15,801 nucleotides of DNA from Prevotella sp. (GTDB lineage Bacteria > Bacteroidota > Bacteroidia > Bacteroidales > Bacteroidaceae), in the NCBI GenBank assembly GCA_022511055.1, contig JAFLSH010000025.1:1-15801 (forward strand), written 5' to 3'. The translations under genes and the position numbers were made by a program. The notes below the pieces were generated by a model that was not told where the DNA came from, did no database searches, and saw only the letters and a list, made by a program, of their open reading frames with translations. Positions 8,759-14,770 of the stretch are shown in pieces (position 1 is the stretch's first letter; each line of letters starts with the position of its first letter).

Positions 8759-8777
8759 CTGTTGGGCATACTGTTTG
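8743..8777 (+). promoter_or_regulatory. clpB: Candidate clpB promoter
   Basis: TTTTG at 8743-8747 and TACTGTTTG at 8769-8777 resemble the Bacteroidota -33 TTTG and -7 TAnnTTTG elements with a 21-base spacer. The -7 box has one base more than the consensus between TA and TTTG. Transcription would begin near 8783, leaving a leader of about 40 bases. The -33 box lies in the right arm of the preceding terminator hairpin. No CIRCE-like inverted repeat is visible. The imperfect -7 box keeps confidence low. Confidence 0.35.
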
Positions 8778-8811
8778 AAGCAGCAAAGGTAAACAACATA
8801 AAAGATTTATC

Positions 8812-8817
8812 AGGAGG
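8812..8817 (+). promoter_or_regulatory. clpB: Strong Shine-Dalgarno site deciding the clpB start
   Basis: AGGAGG stands out because most starts in this window lack a Shine-Dalgarno sequence. Two ATGs follow in tandem (8822 and 8825, in the same frame). The spacing is 4 bases to the first and 7 to the second, which favours 8825 and gives the N-terminus MTLDKFTIKAQEA, matching ClpB proteins. Confidence 0.7.
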
Positions 8818-8824
8818 AATAATG

Positions 8825-11389
8825 ATGACATTAGACAAGTTTACCATCAAAGCACAAGAGGCTGTGCAGCAAGCCGTTAGCTTGGCACAGCAGAACGGTC
8901 AGCAAGCCATTGAGCCCATACATCTGCTGAAAGGAATCATGGAGAAGGCCAAGGATGTTACCAGCTTTCTGTTCCAGAAGTTAGGCGTGAATGCCGCACA
9001 AATGGAACTGCTGGCCAGTCACGAAATCCAGCATCTGCCGCACGTGCAAGGCGGCAGCCAGCCCTATCTGTCGAATGACTCCAACCAAGTACTGGTGCGC
9101 GCCACCGAACTATCGCAGAAGATGGGCGATGAGTTTGTCAGCGTAGAGCCTCTGCTGCTGGCGCTGCTGAGTGTCAGCTCCACGGCCAGCCGCCTCATGA
9201 AAGATGCCGGCTGCAACGAGCGCGACATGCAGGCCGCCATTCAGGAGCTGCGCCAAGGGCAGCGGGTACAGTCTCAGTCGGCCGATGCCAACTACCAGAG
9301 CTTAGAGAAATATGCCAAGAACTTAGTAGACCTCGCCCGCCAGGGCAAGTTAGACCCCGTTATCGGGCGTGATGAAGAGATACGCCGCGTGTTGCAGATA
9401 CTGAGCCGCCGCACGAAGAACAACCCCATACTGATTGGCGAGCCCGGCACAGGCAAGACCGCCATTGTCGAGGGGCTGGCGCAGCGCATTGTGCGCGGCG
9501 ATGTGCCTGAAAACCTGAAAGACAAGCAGCTCTACTCGCTCGACATGGGCGCACTGGTGGCTGGCGCCAAGTACAAGGGCGAGTTTGAGGAGCGCCTGAA
9601 GAGCGTGGTCAACGAAGTAACGAAGTCAGAAGGCCGTATCGTGCTGTTTATAGACGAGATTCACACACTCGTGGGTGCTGGCGGCGGCGAGGGAGCCATG
9701 GATGCGGCCAACATCTTGAAGCCGGCGCTGGCCCGTGGCGAGCTGCGCGCCATTGGAGCTACGACTCTCAACGAGTACCAGAAATACTTCGAGAAGGACA
9801 AGGCACTGGAGCGCCGTTTCCAGACAGTCATGGTCGATGAGCCCGATGAGCTGAGCGCCATCTCGATACTCCGCGGTCTGAAGGAGCGTTACGAGAGCCA
9901 CCACAAGGTGCGCATTCAAGATGATGCCTGCATTGCCGCCGTGCAGCTATCGGAGCGCTACATCACCGACCGTTTCTTGCCCGACAAGGCCATCGACCTG
10001 ATGGATGAGGCCGCCGCCAAGCTGCGCATGGAGCGCGACTCCGTGCCAGAGGAGTTAGACGAAATCACGCGCAAGCTCGCCCAGCTCGAAATCGAGCGCG
10101 AGAGCATCAAGCGCGAGACACCGCCCGCCTCACCGACCTCACCTGCTGCACCTACCACACCTACTGAGCCCACCTCTCCTTCCCAGAAACTCGCCCAGCT
10201 CGACCGTGACATTGCCGAACTGCGCGACCAGGAGACCCAGTTCCGTGCCAAGTGGGAAGGTGAGCGCCAGCTCATCAATGCCATTCAGCAGTCCAAGCAG
10301 TCTATCGAGACACTCAAGCAAGAAGCCGAGCGCGCCGAGCGCGAGGGCGACTACGGCCGCGTTGCCGAGATTCGCTACTCCAAGCTAAAGGCACTTGAGG
10401 ACACCATGGCGCAGCAGTTCGACACGCTTAACACCCAGTTCTCTGACCGAAGCGTGCGCGAGGATGTTACGGCCGATGACATTGCCGAGGTGGTCAGCCG
10501 CTGGACTGGCATTCCCGTAAGCCGCATGATGCAGAGCGAGCGCGAGAAGCTGCTTCATCTCGAAAGCGAGCTGCACCGGCGTGTCATTGGCCAGGAAGAG
10601 GCCATCACCGCCGTTTCCGATGCCGTGCGCCGCAGCCGTGCCGGCCTGCAAGACCCGAAGCGCCCCATTGCCAGCTTCATCTTCCTCGGCACTACAGGTG
10701 TCGGCAAGACCGAACTGGCCAAGACCTTGGCAGAGTATCTGTTCAACGATGAGAGCATGATGACACGCATCGACATGTCTGAATATCAGGAGAAGCACAC
10801 CGTCAGCCGGCTCATCGGCGCGCCTCCGGGCTATGTGGGCTATGACGAGGGCGGGCAGCTGACTGAGGCCGTGAGGCGCAAGCCCTACTCCGTGGTGCTG
10901 TTCGACGAGATAGAGAAGGCTCACCCCGATGTCTTCAACATTCTGTTGCAGGTGCTGGACGACGGCCGCCTGACTGACAACAAGGGGCGCACCGCCAATT
11001 TCAAGAACACCATCATTATCATGACTTCAAATGCGACCCGCGAGCAGCTGCGCCAGACCATGCGCCCCGAGTTCCTAAACCGCATTGACGAGATTATCAC
11101 CTTCCAGCCGCTGACACGCGACCAGATTGCCGATGTGGTGCGCCTGCAGATAGAGAAAGTCAAGACCATGCTGGAGCCGCAGGGCTTCAGGCTTGAAGTA
11201 ACGCCGCAGGCCATCGACTACTTAGCGCAAGAGGGTTACGCCCCCGAATACGGTGCCCGCCCCGTGAAGCGTGCCATACAGCAGTTGGTGCTGAACGACC
11301 TGTCAAAGAAGCTGTTGTCTGGCGAGATTAACCGCGAAAGCCCAATTATCGTTGACGAGTTCGGCGACGGGCTGGTATTCAGGCAGTGA
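8825..11389 (+). CDS. clpB: ATP-dependent disaggregase ClpB
   Basis: ClpB is a cytoplasmic hexameric AAA+ machine that, with DnaK/DnaJ/GrpE, pulls proteins out of aggregates after heat or other stress. The 854-residue protein has all domains: Clp N-domain repeats (1-~145); NBD1 with Walker A GEPGTGKT (205-212) and Walker B VLFIDEIH (273-280); a coiled-coil M-domain (~400-520); NBD2 with Walker A GTTGVGKT (622-629), Walker B VVLFDEIEKA (from 690), the RPEFLNRID arginine-finger segment (from 747) and GARPVKR (sensor 2). Two oddities: residues 434-454 are seven Pro-x-x tripeptides where other ClpBs carry a short charged turn between M-domain helices, and only 10 residues separate TSN (734-736) from RPEF, against about 30 in E. 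coli ClpB. The reading frame is intact and all catalytic motifs are present, so it is likely functional. The frame is open upstream to 8627, but only 8822/8825 have a ribosome binding site. Confidence 0.97.
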   Translation: MTLDKFTIKAQEAVQQAVSLAQQNGQQAIEPIHLLKGIMEKAKDVTSFLFQKLGVNAAQMELLASHEIQHLPHVQGGSQPYLSNDSNQVLVRATELSQKMGDEFVSVEPLLLALLSVSSTASRLMKDAGCNERDMQAAIQELRQGQRVQSQSADANYQSLEKYAKNLVDLARQGKLDPVIGRDEEIRRVLQILSRRTKNNPILIGEPGTGKTAIVEGLAQRIVRGDVPENLKDKQLYSLDMGALVAGAKYKGEFEERLKSVVNEVTKSEGRIVLFIDEIHTLVGAGGGEGAMDAANILKPALARGELRAIGATTLNEYQKYFEKDKALERRFQTVMVDEPDELSAISILRGLKERYESHHKVRIQDDACIAAVQLSERYITDRFLPDKAIDLMDEAAAKLRMERDSVPEELDEITRKLAQLEIERESIKRETPPASPTSPAAPTTPTEPTSPSQKLAQLDRDIAELRDQETQFRAKWEGERQLINAIQQSKQSIETLKQEAERAEREGDYGRVAEIRYSKLKALEDTMAQQFDTLNTQFSDRSVREDVTADDIAEVVSRWTGIPVSRMMQSEREKLLHLESELHRRVIGQEEAITAVSDAVRRSRAGLQDPKRPIASFIFLGTTGVGKTELAKTLAEYLFNDESMMTRIDMSEYQEKHTVSRLIGAPPGYVGYDEGGQLTEAVRRKPYSVVLFDEIEKAHPDVFNILLQVLDDGRLTDNKGRTANFKNTIIIMTSNATREQLRQTMRPEFLNRIDEIITFQPLTRDQIADVVRLQIEKVKTMLEPQGFRLEVTPQAIDYLAQEGYAPEYGARPVKRAIQQLVLNDLSKKLLSGEINRESPIIVDEFGDGLVFRQ
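10124..10186 (+). repeat. Seven 9-base units inside clpB encoding Pro-Thr/Ala-x tripeptides
   Basis: The stretch divides into seven 9-base units in the clpB frame: CCCGCCTCA, CCGACCTCA, CCTGCTGCA, CCTACCACA, CCTACTGAG, CCCACCTCT, CCTTCCCAG. They encode PAS, PTS, PAA, PTT, PTE, PTS, PSQ (residues 434-454). The period, and the CCTACnnnn form of the central units, match the array downstream of clpB: 10151-10165 agrees with the reverse complement of 11414-11428 at 14 of 15 bases. Confidence 0.85.
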
Positions 11390-11405
11390 TTTCTTGATTT
11401 TTCTT

Positions 11406-11508
11406 GTAGGTTGAGTAGGTGTAGTAGGTTTGGTAGGTGCAGTAGGGGCGGCACCCTACCAAACCTACTATACTTACTGCACCTACCGAGCCTATTACAC
11501 CTACCTGA
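11406..11508. repeat. Array of 9-base units, GTAGGnnnn x5 then CCTACnnnn x6
   Basis: Beginning 16 bases after the clpB stop, GTAGG recurs every 9 bases at 11406, 11415, 11424, 11433 and 11442, with spacers TTGA, TGTA, TTTG, TGCA and GGCG. After the junction GCAC the polarity flips: CCTAC or one-base variants recur every 9 bases at 11455, 11464, 11473 (CTTAC), 11482, 11491 (CCTAT) and 11500, with spacers CAAA, TATA, TGCA, CGAG, TACA and CTGA. Degenerate out-of-phase copies (CCCAC at 11523, CCTAC at 11532) follow. The units are too short and closely spaced for CRISPR, and there is no transposase or target duplication. Confidence 0.9.
11415..11504 (+). other. 32-bp RNA stem-loop in the clpB 3' region
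   Basis: Bases 11415-11446 pair with 11473-11504 over 32 consecutive positions around a 26-base loop (11447-11472). In + strand RNA 28 pairs are Watson-Crick and the other four (at 11424, 11429, 11431 and 11445 on the left arm) are all G·U; in a minus-strand transcript these would be C/A mismatches. No T-run follows the right arm, so it is not a standard intrinsic terminator. It could protect the 3' end of clpB mRNA, bind a protein, or be only the product of repeat inversion. Confidence 0.6.
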
Positions 11509-11570
11509 AACCAACCCAAAAACCCACTCCACCTACAGCCCCCTTACCGCCTTTTCTCAAAAAATAAAGT

Positions 11571-11607
11571 AAAAAAGCAAAAAAAATGGGGAGCTTTTTT
11601 CGTTTTT
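11571..11607 (+). terminator. Weak candidate terminator after clpB
   Basis: AAAAAAGC (11571-11578) can pair with GCTTTTTT (11593-11600) around a 14-base loop, followed by CGTTTTT. The stem has only two G-C pairs, so it would be weak. It lies just upstream of, and may overlap, the next promoter's -33 region. Confidence 0.3.
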
Positions 11608-11630
11608 ATCAAACTTAAATCGTAACTTTG
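11602..11630 (+). promoter_or_regulatory. Bacteroidota-type promoter for the 1006-residue secreted protein gene
   Basis: TAACTTTG (11623-11630) is an exact match to the -7 consensus TAnnTTTG of Bacteroidota housekeeping promoters. A T-rich stretch (11603-11607, within TTTTTTCGTTTTTATC) stands about where the -33 TTTG element belongs, but is not an exact match. Transcription should start near 11636. Confidence 0.72.
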
Positions 11631-11635
11631 CACCC

Positions 11636-11716
11636 AAAACTAATCTGAAAACAACAAGGGAAATCCAAAAATTTCCAGATATAAACAACATTTTATAAAC
11701 TAAAACAATTACAAAC
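11636..11716 (+). promoter_or_regulatory. A-rich 5' leader of about 80 bases
   Basis: Between the predicted transcription start and the ATG at 11717 the sequence is strongly A-rich with no Shine-Dalgarno site, as is common for well-expressed Bacteroidota genes. A small bulged hairpin is possible: ATCTG (11643-11647) with CAGAT (11676-11680), and GAAAT (11660-11664) with ATTTC (11671-11675). No known riboswitch was recognised. Confidence 0.45.
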
Positions 11717-14700
11717 ATGAAGAAAAGATTACTGATGCAACTTCTGGTTGTGGTATGTGCAGTAAGTGCTTACGCAGTGAACGTGGGCGAATACCTGTAC
11801 TCTGCCAAGGCCAAGTTTAAGGTGACGGGTGCAAACCAAATCACCAATGGCGACTTCACTGTTGGCGACGGCTACGAAGGCTGGAGCAGTGAGGTTGCAG
11901 GACCTGTCAGCGGCGAGACCTGGGGCATCCAGAACGCTGCCGGCCCCAATGGCGAGAACGCCATTGTCAGCCGCATTGCTACCGCCGACGAGGGCACACA
12001 CCTGTTCCGCGCATGGCAGCTGCCCGCCGGTACTTACGCCGTGTCATTCTGGATTAAGGGTGCCAGCGCAGGCAACACATCTGTGCCATACGCCAACAGC
12101 AGCAACACCCTGTACTACACAGACAAGAACAACTTTGTTGCCTTCTTCAAGAACAAGGTTGGCACCAACGACATTGTGCTGGCCGACGGCGACTCTCCCG
12201 TTTCAAATATCGCGAGCTTCGAGACCGAGTGGAAGCAGGTAGTCGACAGCGTGACCATTGCAGACGGCGAGTTTCTGGTGTTCGAGGCCAAGAACGTTGA
12301 GGCCGACCTGATGCTGACTGGTTTTGAGATTCACCAGGTGCAGCCCGTGTTCGACACCCGCATTCTGGAGCGCCAGCTGGACTACCTGAACAGGCTGATG
12401 GCCGAGGACGGACTGCCCAACTCAAAGGACATTCTCGAGAATGCTAAGTCATACATTGAGCCGATGCTGGAATATCCCGAATTGGCTGAAGACCCCATTG
12501 CCGTGGCTCCGCTGGTAGAAGAGGTTGAGAACAGCTTTGTTCAGTTCCTCGATGCCAACGCCGGCGACACCAAGTCTGGCGACTGGTCGACACGCGGCTA
12601 CGTAAACTTCAACAACCTGAACAATGCAACGATTGCAGGCAGCTGGAAGACACTGGGCGACCGCTGGGGCTTCTCTCCCAACGACGGCTCGCTGGAGCGC
12701 CCCGCAGGCGACGGCTACGTGGCTACCTGCGGTATTCAGACCAGCTACAACCACGAGAACAAGGGTGTGATGGTAGAGCGCGCTGACCTGAAGCCCGGCA
12801 AATACCTGTTCAAGATTGAGGCACAGGCCGTGGCTGCAGCCAACATGGCAGCCCCCTACGGCTCTGACAACTCACGCCCCGTGATTGGCCCCAAGCTCTG
12901 GGTCGGCAAGGACACCGTGACCTTCGAGAACGAGGCACTGAACGACGACTACTGGAAGATTTTCTATGTTATCTCTGAAGTGGCCGAGGGCGACACCGTG
13001 CGCGCCGGCTTCATGTTCCCCAACTATACCGACGGCAAGGGTGGCCGCTACAGCCTCCGCAACCCGGAATTCCGCCTGCTGGGCAAGTCTACCACCGAGC
13101 TGGCTTGGGAAATGTCTGCTGCCAACGCCATTGCACAGCAGGTTGAGCTGAAGAGCCGCCTCGACAACTACATGAACGACGTGGCTGCCCAGCCATGGGG
13201 TAAAGACTCACTGCAACTGGCTATCAATGCTGCCCAGGCTGTCTACGACGACTCGCAGACCAAGCTGAAGAATGACGGCAGCTATGAGAACAAGCTGACC
13301 GCCGTGACTACCGAAGGCAGTAGTAACATTCCCGTGACCGAGGCCGGTGCCGAGGAACTGGATGCCCTGAGACAGTCACTGCTCGACCAGGTGAACGCCA
13401 TGGGGCGCGCCAAGAACTGGGTGATTAGCATCAACAGCATCTCTGCCGAGCTGCAGTCTGCCATAGATGCAGGTAACGCTTCGCTCAGCAACGATGCCTT
13501 CGCCGGCGTATCTGCCGGTCTGCGCACCAGTTTGCAGAATGCCGTTAGCGCCGGCCAGGCTCTGATTGACGGCATCAGCACCATCGACGGCATTGCCGAG
13601 GCACAGGCCAAGAACGCTGAGTTCCAGGCTGCCATTGATGACATCTACGATGCCAAGGAGGCTTACGAAATGGTGGCTGCCAACCGTGCCAACCCGACCA
13701 AGATGCGCGTTCAAAACCTTGACATGGCGGCATGGGGCTCTACCCAGAATGTCAGCACCAGCGAGGATTTGAAGGTCAGCAACAACTGGAACTTCACAGG
13801 TGGTAACAGCTTCAAGCAGTGGCAGCTGGGCCGCGACTCTGTGGTCTACACCGGCAATGACGGCTGGAACCTCAACCAGTGGCGCGGCAACACGGTCAGC
13901 CCGAATGGTAAGGCACAGCTCATTGCCAAGCTGACACAGCCGGGTCTCTATGAGTTCCGTTCTAAGGCTTATGCCATGAACGACAATGTGTCTCAGTATC
14001 TGGCGATTGCCAAGATTGTCAACGAATATATCTATATAGAGGAAGATGACGACTACGTACAGATGTCTGTCGACACCATCTATCATCCCAATGTCCGCCT
14101 GTTCTTCGGCGTGATGGCTAACCCCGACTCTGTGACCATCTCTAAGAGCGTAGCCAATACGGGTGGCACCAACGGCGCAGCCAACTCTTCTTACATCAAT
14201 GTGAACTGCAACACCCCGTGGTCTTACTCTGTCTTCTATCTGAAGACTGACAACAACGAGGTGGAGGTTGAGCTGGGTCTCGAGGCATTCGACAATGTCG
14301 ACAGGGCTGGTGCCAACGGCTTTGGCTTCGGCGACTGCGCACTGTACTATGTAGGTGATGAGACACAGTATATTGCAGACACCAAGGCCGACCTGACTGC
14401 CGAGATTGCCAGCGCCAAGGCACTGCCACAGTACACAGATAAGGACTACAACTGGATTGTACGCAAGCTGGACCGTTACATTAAGGATAGCGAGGCAGCC
14501 ACAACGGCTAAGGACTTGCAGAACGCCTACCTGAGCATCTGCGAGATGGCAGCCCTGCTCCAGCTCACGCCTGAGGCTGTTGGCATTCAGGAGGTGAAGG
14601 GTGCTGAGGAAGCACAGACCGCCGCTCCCGCACGCCAGGGTGTCTACTCGCTCACAGGCGCTAAGCTCAACGGCGACGTGAAGAGCCTGAAGCCCGGCCT

Positions 14701-14737
14701 CTACATTATCAATGGCAAGAAATACGTTGTTAAATAA
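11717..14737 (+). CDS. Large secreted multidomain protein, three beta-sandwich-like units alternating with helical stretches
   Basis: The 1006-residue protein has a signal peptide ending at VSAYA (residue 20). No enzyme motif was recognised. Three beta-rich units (~38-208, ~285-457, ~663-882) share a core line: LPAGTYAVSFWIKGA, LKPGKYLFKIEAQA and LTQPGLYEFRSKAYA. Each closes with a similar strand (TGFEIHQV, RNPEFRLLG, GDCALYYVG), which suggests galactose-binding or carbohydrate-binding-module-like sandwiches. Each is followed by an alpha-helical stretch (~213-280, ~462-655, ~885-950) with FIVAR-like leucine/alanine spacing. The last ~30 residues (VYSLTGAKLNG, then LKPGLYIINGKKYVVK) form the same kind of C-terminal tail as the gene at 1-336. 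It is probably an exported or surface glycan- or protein-binding protein (inference). It has its own promoter and leader and is followed after 33 bases by a lipoprotein gene, likely in the same transcript. Confidence 0.88.
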   Translation: MKKRLLMQLLVVVCAVSAYAVNVGEYLYSAKAKFKVTGANQITNGDFTVGDGYEGWSSEVAGPVSGETWGIQNAAGPNGENAIVSRIATADEGTHLFRAWQLPAGTYAVSFWIKGASAGNTSVPYANSSNTLYYTDKNNFVAFFKNKVGTNDIVLADGDSPVSNIASFETEWKQVVDSVTIADGEFLVFEAKNVEADLMLTGFEIHQVQPVFDTRILERQLDYLNRLMAEDGLPNSKDILENAKSYIEPMLEYPELAEDPIAVAPLVEEVENSFVQFLDANAGDTKSGDWSTRGYVNFNNLNNATIAGSWKTLGDRWGFSPNDGSLERPAGDGYVATCGIQTSYNHENKGVMVERADLKPGKYLFKIEAQAVAAANMAAPYGSDNSRPVIGPKLWVGKDTVTFENEALNDDYWKIFYVISEVAEGDTVRAGFMFPNYTDGKGGRYSLRNPEFRLLGKSTTELAWEMSAANAIAQQVELKSRLDNYMNDVAAQPWGKDSLQLAINAAQAVYDDSQTKLKNDGSYENKLTAVTTEGSSNIPVTEAGAEELDALRQSLLDQVNAMGRAKNWVISINSISAELQSAIDAGNASLSNDAFAGVSAGLRTSLQNAVSAGQALIDGISTIDGIAEAQAKNAEFQAAIDDIYDAKEAYEMVAANRANPTKMRVQNLDMAAWGSTQNVSTSEDLKVSNNWNFTGGNSFKQWQLGRDSVVYTGNDGWNLNQWRGNTVSPNGKAQLIAKLTQPGLYEFRSKAYAMNDNVSQYLAIAKIVNEYIYIEEDDDYVQMSVDTIYHPNVRLFFGVMANPDSVTISKSVANTGGTNGAANSSYINVNCNTPWSYSVFYLKTDNNEVEVELGLEAFDNVDRAGANGFGFGDCALYYVGDETQYIADTKADLTAEIASAKALPQYTDKDYNWIVRKLDRYIKDSEAATTAKDLQNAYLSICEMAALLQLTPEAVGIQEVKGAEEAQTAAPARQGVYSLTGAKLNGDVKSLKPGLYIINGKKYVVK

Positions 14738-14770
14738 CTTAATTATTAATCAATTAAAACAAAAACAAAA

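Noticed and set aside
8376..8792. + strand frame of 138 codons overlapping the TlpA-like gene
   Set aside because: It is out of frame with the redoxin domain it overlaps, rich in Arg/Pro/His as typical of shadow frames, and runs through the terminator hairpin.
8627..8824. N-terminal extension of ClpB by 66 residues, starting at 8627
   Set aside because: It would overlap the TlpA-like gene and run through the terminator; the AGGAGG site and family N-terminus place the start at 8825 (or 8822).
11406..11508. CRISPR array
   Set aside because: The repeated core is 5 bases with 4-base spacers and the polarity inverts in the middle; CRISPR repeats and spacers are about 20-40 bases each in one orientation.
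11236..11532. Minus-strand reading frame of 98 codons across the end of clpB and the repeat array
   Set aside because: It only translates the 9-base repeat and the antisense of clpB; it has no start signal and no recognisable domain.
13376..14086. Minus-strand frame of 236 codons inside the large secreted protein gene
   Set aside because: It is antisense to a well-supported domain-bearing gene; such frames are common opposite GC-rich third codon positions, and it has no promoter or signal.
14738..14770. Terminator between the last two genes
   Set aside because: The only symmetry is a short TTAATT/AATTAA pair with no G-C pairs, too weak to terminate; the two genes are probably co-transcribed.
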